From JAOPZW01 sp963835295 (GTDB taxonomy: Bacteria > Actinomycetota > Thermoleophilia > Solirubrobacterales > Solirubrobacteraceae): a DNA stretch of 64,000 nt. The position numbers were made by a program, and so were the translations under genes. The stretch's first letter is position 1; the number at the start of each line of letters is the position of its first letter. This document shows positions 41,745-48,342 of the stretch, piece after piece. The notes beneath the pieces are model-generated. The model ran no database searches. It saw only the letters and a list, made by a program, of their open reading frames with translations, and was not told the origin of the DNA. The stretch lies in the NCBI GenBank assembly GCA_963835295.1, contig CAWIEX010000002.1, positions 310,001 through 374,000 on the forward strand, given 5' to 3'.

Positions 41745-41950
41745 GCGTCCGGACCGGGGCCGACGCGGCGCTGCTGCGGCAGCGCGCTCACGCGGCGCGC
41801 CGGGGCCGGCGTGTCGAGCGCGTCGCGATCGACGGCGCGCGACAGGCGATCGCCGGCGGCGAGCAGCAGGTCGAGGAACGGCGCGGCGACGCGCAGGCCG
41901 GCCTCGATGCGCCCGCGCCAGGCGAGCTGGGTGGGTGTGGGCGGTGCCAC
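41741..41950 (-). CDS. Small protein co-translated with a membrane protein
   Basis: A 69-residue protein read from GTG 41950. The first half forms an amphipathic helix (WRGRIEAGLRVAAPFLDLLLAAGDRLSRAV) and the rest is Pro, Arg-rich. No family is recognised. TACAAT eight bases before the GTG is the best -10 match in the window. The stop overlaps the start of the membrane protein gene (ATGA). Both facts make it a credible gene despite its size. Confidence 0.6.
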   Translation of the reverse strand: MAPPTPTQLAWRGRIEAGLRVAAPFLDLLLAAGDRLSRAVDRDALDTPAPARRVSALPQQRRVGPGPDA

Positions 41951-41958
41951 GGGCGCGG

Positions 41959-41964
41959 ATTGTA
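41959..41964 (-). promoter_or_regulatory. Leaderless -10 box (TACAAT)
   Basis: TACAAT with an eight-base spacer to GTG 41950. This probably drives the small protein and membrane protein pair. Confidence 0.55.
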
Positions 41965-42011
41965 TGTGGCGAGGGGCGGTCCTCGGCGCCGGCCTGGATC
42001 TCGCGCGGAGG

Positions 42012-42017
42012 TAGTCT
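42012..42017 (+). promoter_or_regulatory. Leaderless -10 box for the CBS protein
   Basis: TAGTCT with a ten-base spacer to ATG 42028. Confidence 0.5.
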
Positions 42018-42027
42018 TCCGGCCGCC

Positions 42028-42477
42028 ATGGAGATCCGCGAGGTCATGACCGAGTCGGTGGTCACCGCGCCGCCCGACGCCCCGGTGCGCCACATCGCCG
42101 AGCTGATGCGCGAGCGCAACGTCGGCTCGGTGGTGCTGATCGACGACGAAGGGCTGCCGATCGGCTTCATCACCGACCGCGACCTCGCGGTCAGCGTGCT
42201 GGCCGACGGCCATCCGGGCGACGCGCCGGCCGGCGGCCACGCCTCGGCCCCCGTGGTCACCGGCGCACCGGGGATGGACGTCACCGAGGCGACCAAGCTC
42301 ATGGTCGACAACGGCGTGCGGCGACTGCCCATCGTCGACGGCGACAAGCTGACCGGCATCGTGACCCTCGACGACCTCGCGGTGCGCATCGGCGACCTCG
42401 AGATCGCCGCCAGCATCACGGCTCAGGTGACGCGCGCGGCGCTGCCGGGCTTCTACTTCTTCGACCGCGGCGGCTGA
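42028..42477 (+). CDS. Two-CBS-domain protein
   Basis: A 149-residue protein made of one Bateman module. CBS1 covers about 1-60 (VMTESVVTAPPDAPVRHIAELM, GFITDRDLA) and CBS2 about 75-130 (DVTEATKLMVDNGVRRLPIVDGDKLTGIVTLDDLA). Such modules bind AMP, ATP or NAD and sense energy state, often acting on partner proteins. No fused effector domain is present. A structured repeat region follows it. Confidence 0.87.
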   Translation: MEIREVMTESVVTAPPDAPVRHIAELMRERNVGSVVLIDDEGLPIGFITDRDLAVSVLADGHPGDAPAGGHASAPVVTGAPGMDVTEATKLMVDNGVRRLPIVDGDKLTGIVTLDDLAVRIGDLEIAASITAQVTRAALPGFYFFDRGG

Positions 42478-42531
42478 AGGCTGCCGTCCGCGGGGCGGCT
42501 CGCGGCACCGCGCGGCCACGATTTGAGCGAG

Positions 42532-42577
42532 CCGTCCTGCCTAGCGGTCGCTCTGCGACCACAGGACAGGACACTTC
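42532..42577. repeat. Intergenic hairpin repeat, copy 2 (46 bp)
   Basis: GTCCTG (42534-42539) pairs with CAGGAC (42567-42572) around a loop with CTGCGACCACAG. It is the partner of the copy at 6785-6830. Confidence 0.6.
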
Positions 42578-42620
42578 CGGCGCGAGCGCGCTCGCGGGCG
42601 CCGCGACCCGCCGCCACTCC

Positions 42621-42636
42621 CTTCCCTCGGTGATGC
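42621..42636. repeat. Single copy of the repeat-element terminus
   Basis: CTTCCCTCGGTGATGC matches the right termini at 14981 and 61249 and the inverted left terminus at 61034. No inverted partner is seen nearby, so this is a half or decayed element. Confidence 0.55.
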
Positions 42637-42791
42637 AGTAGACGTTGCGCGGCGCCGCCGGCGGACGCGGGCGCCTCAGCAGCGCTGGACCACGCGCACC
42701 GCCGGCGGGGCGACGGGCAGGCGGCGGGCCTTCACGGAGCCTGCAACGAGCCCCGGCGCCCGGGGTGACCGGCCCGACGCCCGCTCAGAGG

Positions 42792-43526
42792 TCAGGCGAG
42801 CAGCGTGCGCGCCGCCGCCACGAGGTCGCCGTCGTCGGCGCGCCGCGCGGCCGGCATCAGCCCGGCCAGGGCGTCGGCCGCGGCCACGATGTGCCCGGGC
42901 GACCCCGGCCCGGTCAGCACCACCACGGGCAGGTCCATGGAGCGCAGCTCGCGGCGGGTGACCGGCCAGCTCGCCAGCCCCGCGTAGTCGGCGAAGAAGG
43001 CCCGGTGCGCAGCGCGGGCGCGCGCGAGCCCCCGACCGTCGGCCCGCCCGCCGAGCCACGCCTCGACCCCCGCCTCGGGCCCGCCCTCGCGGACCGCCGC
43101 CTCGAGCTCGGCGTGCTGGGCCGCGAGCCGCTCGGTTGCCTCGGGCACGAACATGAGCAGCGGCGGGTCGCGGGCCACGGCGGCTCGCACCAGGGCGCGA
43201 TGGCGCTTGGCGAGGTCGAGCGCGACGAGCGCCCCGAAGCCATCCCCGCACACGAGCGCCGCGCCCGGCTCGAGCGCTCCGAGGACGGCGGCGGCATCTT
43301 CGGCCTGCTCCTCCACCGTCGTGCCGCGATAGGGCTCCGGGGCGCCGCTCGAGCCGTAACCGCGGCGGTCGTAGGCGATCACGCGGGCCTCGCCGGCCAG
43401 CGCCTGCGCCACCGGCGCCATCGCCTCGGCATCCGCGGCCAGGCCGTGGATGAGCAGTACCGGCGCCCCCGAGCCGTGCTCGACCACGTTGAGCGCGACG
43501 CCTGCGCCCTCCACGCTCGGTGCCAT
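42792..43526 (-). CDS. Alpha/beta hydrolase-fold protein lacking the nucleophile
   Basis: A 244-residue alpha/beta hydrolase: LLIHGLAADAEAMAPVAQAL (oxyanion region), VIAYDRRGYGSSGAP, a nucleophile elbow and a short lid. The elbow reads CGDGFGAL where GxSxG is expected, so the Ser is Gly. The C-terminal region also lacks the usual GH for the catalytic His (ARRADDGDLV). It may therefore bind rather than hydrolyse a ligand, unless another residue acts. It is divergent from the small gene at 43542, with only 15 bases between start codons. Confidence 0.78.
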   Translation of the reverse strand: MAPSVEGAGVALNVVEHGSGAPVLLIHGLAADAEAMAPVAQALAGEARVIAYDRRGYGSSGAPEPYRGTTVEEQAEDAAAVLGALEPGAALVCGDGFGALVALDLAKRHRALVRAAVARDPPLLMFVPEATERLAAQHAELEAAVREGGPEAGVEAWLGGRADGRGLARARAAHRAFFADYAGLASWPVTRRELRSMDLPVVVLTGPGSPGHIVAAADALAGLMPAARRADDGDLVAAARTLLA

Positions 43527-43529
43527 GGC

Positions 43530-43535
43530 TAGGAT
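43530..43535 (+). promoter_or_regulatory. Leaderless -10 box for the 88-residue protein
   Basis: TAGGAT with a six-base spacer (GGTGGC) to ATG 43542. Confidence 0.5.
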
Positions 43536-43541
43536 GGTGGC

Positions 43542-43808
43542 ATGGAAGGTTTTGGCGGCATGTTCGGAGACCCCGACGAGCTCCAGCGGCGCATGGCGGA
43601 GTTCGCCGATCAGCTTCAGGGCCAGCAGCGGCTCGCGTGGGCCGACAACGCGATCAAGCTCGCCGTCGACATGACGGTCGCGGCCATCACGCGGGTCAAC
43701 ATCCAGGGCACGACGGCCGAGCAGGCCGAGCAGATCCGCACGGTGATGGCCACCGTCTTCCCCGAGGCCGTCACGCTCGTGCGCGAGGCGCGGCAGGGGC
43801 TGCAGTAG
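43542..43808 (+). CDS. Conserved-looking 88-residue protein, function unknown
   Basis: A short, mostly helical acidic protein: a Gly-rich N-terminus (MEGFGGMFGDPDELQRRM) followed by an amphipathic helical stretch with many Gln and Ala. The N-terminal pattern is reminiscent of small nucleoid-associated or DUF-type proteins (compare EbfC, which has MxKQxQxMQxxM), but the match is too weak to name. It has a good leaderless promoter. Its 3' end overlaps the convergent flippase-like gene by 38 bases. Confidence 0.6.
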   Translation: MEGFGGMFGDPDELQRRMAEFADQLQGQQRLAWADNAIKLAVDMTVAAITRVNIQGTTAEQAEQIRTVMATVFPEAVTLVREARQGLQ

Positions 43809-44796
43809 GCGCTTCGGCGGCGTCCGCGCCGCTGCCCTCGCGGTCGGCGCGCCCGGCCTCGATCACGTCCTTGAACGAGCGGAACTGGAAGATCGTCGCC
43901 AGCGCGACGAAGCCGATCGTCAGCGTGAAGACCGCGATCGCGATCTGCTGGCCCACCGAGTAGGCGGCGACCGTGGCGCCGGACGCCGTGCCGGCGAAGA
44001 CCTTGACGAGGAAGGCCTGCTGCACGCCGGCGCCGCCCGGGGTGAAGGGCACCGCCGCGGCCACGGCGTTGACGCCGAGGACGAGCAGCACGTTCTTCAC
44101 CGACCCGCCGATGTTGAAGGCCTCCAGCAGGAACCAGAAGGCGGTGAAGCGAAAGCACCACGCTCCGAGCTGCACGAGCCACACCTCGCGGAAGTAGCGG
44201 CGGCGGTCGCGCAGGATGGTCAGTCCCTGGCGCACGCGCGCCCAGAACGCGCGCACCCGGCGCGAGAGCAGCGCGAAGCCGGCTAGCCCGAGCACCCCGC
44301 TCAGCGTGATGAGGAACAGGGTGAAGCGCAGGTGGCCCGCGAAGAACGACAGGTCGAAGGCGCCGAGGCTCGCGAAGTCCGGTGGCTTGGGGAACACGCC
44401 CTGCGTGAAGGCGAAGGTGAGGATGAAGACGCCCATCGTCGCGTCGAAGACGAGCTCCACGAAGGTCGCCGCCGCCACCGCCGAGTAGCTCGAGCCGGGG
44501 ACCGAGGTCTTGGTCAGGAAGAGCCGGATGACGTCGCCGCCGCGCGCCGGGATGACGCTGTTGAACCCATAGGCCGCGATGTAGGCCGCCCAGATGCGCC
44601 GGAACGCGATGCGCTCCTGCGGGTAGGCGGCGCGCAGGATGTGGAAGGCCGCCCGCGAGCGGACGGTCAGGTAGAGGCCGAAGGCGATCAGCGCGATGAG
44701 CAGCGCGCCGAAGTGGATGTCGGCCAGGCTCGAGAAGAACTTGCCGACGGCGTCGAAGAAGCTCGAGATGTCGTCGCCGAGCGAGGCCAGGGGCAC
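43771..44796 (-). CDS. Lysylphosphatidylglycerol synthase TM-region (YbhN/UPF0104) family protein
   Basis: A 341-residue membrane protein with eight or so TM helices. Family motifs include GFNSVIPARGGDVIRLFL and AAAVPFTPGGAGVQQAFLVKVF. The tail is acidic and Ala/Pro-rich. This family covers the flippase domain of MprF and stand-alone proteins linked to lipid or glycolipid transfer. It lacks the aminoacyl-transferase domain of MprF. GTG 44796 is ten bases after the HAD gene stop, so the two are likely one operon. Confidence 0.85.
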   Translation of the reverse strand: MPLASLGDDISSFFDAVGKFFSSLADIHFGALLIALIAFGLYLTVRSRAAFHILRAAYPQERIAFRRIWAAYIAAYGFNSVIPARGGDVIRLFLTKTSVPGSSYSAVAAATFVELVFDATMGVFILTFAFTQGVFPKPPDFASLGAFDLSFFAGHLRFTLFLITLSGVLGLAGFALLSRRVRAFWARVRQGLTILRDRRRYFREVWLVQLGAWCFRFTAFWFLLEAFNIGGSVKNVLLVLGVNAVAAAVPFTPGGAGVQQAFLVKVFAGTASGATVAAYSVGQQIAIAVFTLTIGFVALATIFQFRSFKDVIEAGRADREGSGADAAEAPTAAPAAPRARA

Positions 44797-44803
44797 GCGA
44801 TCT

Positions 44804-44809
44804 AGCTTA
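44804..44809 (-). promoter_or_regulatory. Possible -10 box for the flippase-like gene
   Basis: TAAGCT with a seven-base spacer to GTG 44796. It overlaps the stop region of the HAD gene, so it would be an internal promoter. Confidence 0.35.
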
Positions 44810-45457
44810 GGCGGCTGCCGCCTCGAGCCCGAGCGCGAGCCAGACCGCGGGGTCCGCCAGCGAGGCCGCCACCACGTCGGCGTCGAGCGTGACGCCCGGC
44901 ACCGAGGGCACGCCGATGGTCAGGGCCCCGGCGGCGCGCCCGGCGGCCAGCCCCGTCGGCGAGTCCTCGAGCACGGCGCAGTCCGAGGGCGCGGCCCCGA
45001 GCGCCACCGCGGCGGCGACGTACGCGTCCGGCGCCGGCTTGGGGCGCGCGACCTCCTCGCCGGTCACGAGCACCGTGAAGGCGCCCTCCAGCCCGGCGGA
45101 GCGCAGGCCGCGCTCAACGAAGCTCCGCGGCGAGTTGGAGACCAGGCCGACCGGCACCCCGGCGGCGCGCAAGGCGCTCAGCAGGTCCACGACCCCCGGC
45201 ATCGGCTCGACCCCCGCGGCGACCTCGACGAGGACCAGCTCGTGGAGCTCGGCGTTCAGCTGTTCGCCCGGGACGCCGAGCATCGCCTCGAGCTTGGCGG
45301 CCGCCACGGGCGGCGCCGTGCCGAGCAGGCTGCGCTTGTGCTCCATGGTGAAGGTCGAGCCGTGGCGCGCGAAGAGCGCTGTCTCCGCCCGCGTCCAGGC
45401 GGGCTCGGTATCGAGGGTCAACCCGTCGTTGTCGAAGAGGACCGCGGCAAGGGGCAT
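44807..45457 (-). CDS. HAD-superfamily phosphatase (beta-phosphoglucomutase-like)
   Basis: A 216-residue HAD hydrolase of subfamily I. Motif I is FDNDGLTLDTEP, motif II VSNSPRSF, motif III KPAPDAY, and motif IV LEDSPTG. The four-helix cap lies between motifs I and II. Such enzymes remove phosphate from small sugars or nucleotides or isomerise sugar phosphates; the substrate is unknown. ATG 45457 gives a family-like N-terminus. It is divergent from the LapA-like gene, 20 bases apart. Confidence 0.88.
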   Translation of the reverse strand: MPLAAVLFDNDGLTLDTEPAWTRAETALFARHGSTFTMEHKRSLLGTAPPVAAAKLEAMLGVPGEQLNAELHELVLVEVAAGVEPMPGVVDLLSALRAAGVPVGLVSNSPRSFVERGLRSAGLEGAFTVLVTGEEVARPKPAPDAYVAAAVALGAAPSDCAVLEDSPTGLAAGRAAGALTIGVPSVPGVTLDADVVAASLADPAVWLALGLEAAAA

Positions 45458-45463
45458 GCGCGC

Positions 45464-45469
45464 TATCGT
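45464..45469 (+). promoter_or_regulatory. Leaderless -10 box for LapA-like gene
   Basis: TATCGT with an eight-base spacer to ATG 45478. The same hexamer precedes the XRE regulator gene. Confidence 0.5.
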
Positions 45470-45477
45470 CGCGCACA

Positions 45478-45726
45478 ATGAGCACGCCCGACCCTCCGCC
45501 CAAGGAGCGCGACCTCAAATCGAAGACGATCGCGGCGGTCGCCGTCGGCATCCTGCTCCTCGCCTTCGGGCTCTCCAACCGCAGGGACGTCGCCATCAAC
45601 TGGCTGGTGGGAACGACCGCCACGCCGCTCATCGTGGTCATCGTCGTCAGCGCCGCGCTCGGAGCGATCCTGGGCGCCGCCGCGGTCAGGGGTCGCTCGA
45701 AGCGAGCGGGCTCACATGACGTGTGA
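45478..45726 (+). CDS. LapA-like (DUF1049) small membrane protein
   Basis: An 82-residue protein with two TM helices (about 17-32 and 48-70) separated by NRRDVAINWLVGTTATPL, which fits the LapA/DUF1049 pattern of a short loop with a hydrophobic N-V-x-V-x-W-like segment. In E. coli LapA takes part in lipopolysaccharide assembly; in an actinobacterium the role is unknown. Its 3' end overlaps the convergent DUF4440-like gene by 41 bases. Confidence 0.7.
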   Translation: MSTPDPPPKERDLKSKTIAAVAVGILLLAFGLSNRRDVAINWLVGTTATPLIVVIVVSAALGAILGAAAVRGRSKRAGSHDV

Positions 45727-46063
45727 CGAGCTGCCACCCGGCTGGCCGGCGCGCCCACACGTCGGTCATGAGGAACGGCTGAGTGCGGTCCGCGCCGTCC
45801 ATGGAGCCGCGCTGCACGTAGCGTGAGCGGACCACGGCGGCGCCCGGCCCCAGCTCGATGACCTCGAGCTCGTCGAAGCGGTACTCGTCGATCGTGTAGC
45901 GCGAGGCCGTGATCTCGAGGTACTCGGCGCGTCCGCGCACCTCGTTGCCCGGCCGTCCCGTGGTCAGCGTGAACTCCTGACCCAGCAGCCGGTGGAGCGT
46001 CGCCAGGTCGCGCGCGGCGACCGCCGCCTGCAGCTCGCGCTCGCGCGCCTCGATCTCGTGCAC
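45686..46063 (-). CDS. DUF4440/SnoaL-like NTF2-fold protein
   Basis: A 125-residue NTF2-fold protein. MHEIEARERELQAAVAARDLATLHRLLGQEF is the N-terminal helix pair; SRYTIDEYRFDELEVIELGPGAAVVRSRY and DVWARRPAGWQLVTRHVSPL form the sheet. This group includes small isomerases and ligand-binding proteins; the function is unknown. The GTG start lies 15 bases after the thioesterase stop, so the two are probably co-transcribed. Confidence 0.78.
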   Translation of the reverse strand: MHEIEARERELQAAVAARDLATLHRLLGQEFTLTTGRPGNEVRGRAEYLEITASRYTIDEYRFDELEVIELGPGAAVVRSRYVQRGSMDGADRTQPFLMTDVWARRPAGWQLVTRHVSPLASSDP

Positions 46064-46078
46064 CGGCCGATCGTCCCC

Positions 46079-46480
46079 CTAGGCCGAGGCGTAGGGCTCG
46101 AGACCCGCGCGGACGGTGGCTGGGATCTCCTTCTTGGCCATCGTCGCGGGGTCGACGAAGACGTGGACCATCCGCCCCTCGACGAGCAGCTGGCCGTCGC
46201 GGCGCACCGTCGCCGCCATGGTCATCGAGGTGGTGCCCAGGCGCTCGATGGCCAGCTCGACGTCGACCTCCTCGTCGAAGCGGGCCGGCGCGCGGAACCT
46301 GGCCCCCGCCTCGACCACGACGACGTCCGTGCCGCCCTGCACGACGCTGGCGTAGGAGCCGAAGGCCGCCCGCCACATCTCGGTCAAGGCGATGTCGAAG
46401 TACGAGAAGTAGTGCGCGTTGAAGACGACGCCCTGCGGGTCGCACTCGTGGAAGCGCACGCGCAGGCGGTGGACGAACAC
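46079..46480 (-). CDS. Hotdog-fold acyl-CoA thioesterase (YbgC/4HBT-like)
   Basis: A 133-residue hotdog thioesterase. RVRFHECDPQGVVFNAHYFSYFD holds the catalytic Asp of the 4-hydroxybenzoyl-CoA thioesterase group, with the Tyr and following helix as usual. It hydrolyses short or medium acyl-CoAs. GTG 46480 is preceded at nine bases by TAGCCT. The gene follows pepT closely but has its own likely promoter. Confidence 0.86.
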   Translation of the reverse strand: MFVHRLRVRFHECDPQGVVFNAHYFSYFDIALTEMWRAAFGSYASVVQGGTDVVVVEAGARFRAPARFDEEVDVELAIERLGTTSMTMAATVRRDGQLLVEGRMVHVFVDPATMAKKEIPATVRAGLEPYASA

Positions 46481-46489
46481 GATGCGCGC

Positions 46490-46495
46490 AGGCTA
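46490..46495 (-). promoter_or_regulatory. Leaderless -10 box for the thioesterase
   Basis: TAGCCT with a nine-base spacer to GTG 46480. It contains the TAG stop codon of pepT. Confidence 0.45.
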
Positions 46496-47755
46496 GCGGC
46501 GGGCCCACACCTCGGCCAGGCGCACGACCGTCGCCGCGGCGGTCGCCATGTCCTGCACCGAGGCCCACTCGCGCACCGAGTGGTACTCGTGGCCGCCGGT
46601 GAAGAGGTTCGGCGTCGGCAGCCCCATCGAGCTGAGCATGGAGCCGTCGGTGCCGCCGCGGATCGGCGTGCGCAGCGGCTCGATCCCCTCGTCGCGGATC
46701 GCCTGCTCGGCCACCTCGACGATCTCCGGGAAGGGCTCCACGTGGCTGCGCATGTTCGGGTACTGCTGGCGCACGTCGATCTCCAGCCGCGCGCGGGGCT
46801 CGGTGGCGACGATCTCCTCGGCGGTCGCGCGCAACAGCGCGACGTGCCGGGCGAGCAGGTCGTCGTCGAAGTCGCGCACGATCGCGCGGATGACCGCCTT
46901 GCCGGCGGTGGCGGAGACGTCGTAGACGTGGATGAAGCCCTGGCGCCCCTCGGTGGCCTCGGGCGTGAGGTCCGCGGGCAGGGCCGCGAGCAGGCGCCCG
47001 GCCAGCCGCGCGGCGCTGACGAGCTTGCCCGTCGCGAAGCCGGGGTGGACCTCGACGCCGTGGATGGTGACGACCGCCTCGGCCCCGGTGAAGGTCTCGT
47101 CCTGCAGCTCGCCCACGGTCGACCCGTCCAGCGTGTAGGCGCACCGGGCCCCGAAGCGCTCGATGTCGAAGTGCGAGGCGCCCCGGCCGATCTCCTCGTC
47201 GGGCGTGAAGCCGATGCGCAGCGTCGGGCGCGGCAGCTCGGGGTGCGCGGCCAGGTGGGCGACCGCGGCCATGATCTCCGCGACGCCGGCCTTGTCGTCG
47301 GCGCCCAGCAGCGTGTCGCCGCTCGAGGTCACGATGTCGTGGCCCTCCTTGCCGGCCAGCTCGGGCATCGCCGCGGGATCGAGCACCGTCTCGTTGCGCG
47401 GCAGCTCGATCGGGCCGCCGCCGTAGGCGCGGTGGACGATCGGCTCGACCCCCTTGCCGGGCGCGTCGGGGCTCGTGTCGACATGGGCGATGAGCCCGAT
47501 CACCGGCGTATCGCCGTCGACGGTGGCGGGGAGGGTGGCCATCACGTAGCCGTTGTCGTCGAGCTCGGCGTCCTCGACGCCGATGGCCTTCAGCTCCTCG
47601 ACGAGCATCCGCGAGAGGTCGAGCTGCCCCGGCGTGCTCGGGGTGCTGCCGTTGCCGTCGCGGCGCGACTGGGTGTCCACGCGCACGTAGCGCTGGAAGC
47701 GGTCCAGGAGGTCGGGGGCGAGCTCCTCGGCGAGCGGAGAGGTGTAGGGCGCCAT
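46493..47755 (-). CDS. pepT: Peptidase T (tripeptide aminopeptidase)
   Basis: A 420-residue M20B metallopeptidase. LIAHVDTSPDAPG gives the first zinc His and catalytic Asp, LLGADDKAGVAEI the bridging Asp, FTPDEEIGRG the general base Glu, YTLDGSTVGE a zinc Asp, and FTGGHEYHSVREW the last zinc His. It removes N-terminal residues from tripeptides in the cytoplasm. The length is typical (about 410). TAGCCT lies eight bases before the ATG. Confidence 0.95.
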   Translation of the reverse strand: MAPYTSPLAEELAPDLLDRFQRYVRVDTQSRRDGNGSTPSTPGQLDLSRMLVEELKAIGVEDAELDDNGYVMATLPATVDGDTPVIGLIAHVDTSPDAPGKGVEPIVHRAYGGGPIELPRNETVLDPAAMPELAGKEGHDIVTSSGDTLLGADDKAGVAEIMAAVAHLAAHPELPRPTLRIGFTPDEEIGRGASHFDIERFGARCAYTLDGSTVGELQDETFTGAEAVVTIHGVEVHPGFATGKLVSAARLAGRLLAALPADLTPEATEGRQGFIHVYDVSATAGKAVIRAIVRDFDDDLLARHVALLRATAEEIVATEPRARLEIDVRQQYPNMRSHVEPFPEIVEVAEQAIRDEGIEPLRTPIRGGTDGSMLSSMGLPTPNLFTGGHEYHSVREWASVQDMATAAATVVRLAEVWARR

Positions 47756-47763
47756 CGCCCTGG

Positions 47764-47769
47764 AGGCTA
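47764..47769 (-). promoter_or_regulatory. Leaderless -10 box for pepT
   Basis: TAGCCT with an eight-base spacer (CCAGGGCG) to ATG 47755. Confidence 0.5.
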
Positions 47770-47776
47770 GCTGGCT

Positions 47777-48247
47777 CTAGGCGGCGCTGAGCGTGCCCAG
47801 CGCGGCGAGGACCTCATCGTCGTGCGTCTTGGGCGAGGCCTTGGGGATGACGTGGCGGATGATGCCGTCGGCGTCGATGATGAACGTCGCGCGCGCGTTG
47901 CCCATGTAGGTGCGCCCGTACATCGACTTCTCGACCCACACGCCGTACTGCTCGGCCACCGCGTGGTCGGAGTCGGCCAGCAGCGTGAAGCCCAGCCCCT
48001 GCTTGTCGTGGAACTTCTTGACCGCCTTGACCGGGTCGGGCGAGACGCCGAGGACGGTGGCGCCGGCGGCGTCGTAGTCGGCGCGGTGGTCGCGGATGCC
48101 GCACGCCTGGGTGGTGCACCCCGGCGTGTCGGCCTTGGGGTAGAAGTAGAGGACGACGAGGCCGCCGCGCAGGTCGGACAGGCGGACCGGGTCGCCGTCT
48201 TGGTTGGGGAGCTCGAAGTCGGGAGCGGTCTGGCCAGATTCGATCAT
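47777..48247 (-). CDS. bcp: Thioredoxin-dependent thiol peroxidase (Bcp/PrxQ)
   Basis: A 156-residue peroxiredoxin. Peroxidatic Cys44 and resolving Cys49 are in TPGCTTQACGIRD (C-x4-C, atypical 2-Cys), the hallmark of Bcp. It reduces hydrogen peroxide and organic hydroperoxides with thioredoxin. TAGGAT lies six bases before ATG 48247. It is downstream of the M28 peptidase gene but separated by a terminator-like hairpin, so it is transcribed on its own. Confidence 0.95.
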   Translation of the reverse strand: MIESGQTAPDFELPNQDGDPVRLSDLRGGLVVLYFYPKADTPGCTTQACGIRDHRADYDAAGATVLGVSPDPVKAVKKFHDKQGLGFTLLADSDHAVAEQYGVWVEKSMYGRTYMGNARATFIIDADGIIRHVIPKASPKTHDDEVLAALGTLSAA

Positions 48248-48253
48248 CCGTCG

Positions 48254-48259
48254 ATCCTA
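48254..48259 (-). promoter_or_regulatory. Leaderless -10 box for bcp
   Basis: TAGGAT with a six-base spacer (CGACGG) to ATG 48247. Confidence 0.5.
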
Positions 48260-48301
48260 CGGAGCGAGCGTTGCCCGGTGACCCATGGGGGCCGGCGACG
48301 G

Positions 48302-48334
48302 CGTGGCGCCGGACACGTCGTGCCCGGCGCCACG
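48302..48334 (-). terminator. Terminator-like hairpin after the M28 peptidase gene
   Basis: CGTGGCGCCGG (48302-48312) pairs with its exact inverse at 48324-48334 around an 11-base loop. It starts nine bases past the peptidase stop and has no U tract. Confidence 0.55.
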
Positions 48335-48342
48335 ATCAGCGC

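Larger units (their letters stand above)
42478..42791. other. Non-coding gap with two repeat motifs
   Basis: This 314-base gap lies between the convergent CBS and hydrolase genes. It holds a hairpin repeat (42532-42577) and one terminal motif of the MITE-like family (42621-42636). I see no gene in it. Confidence 0.6.
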
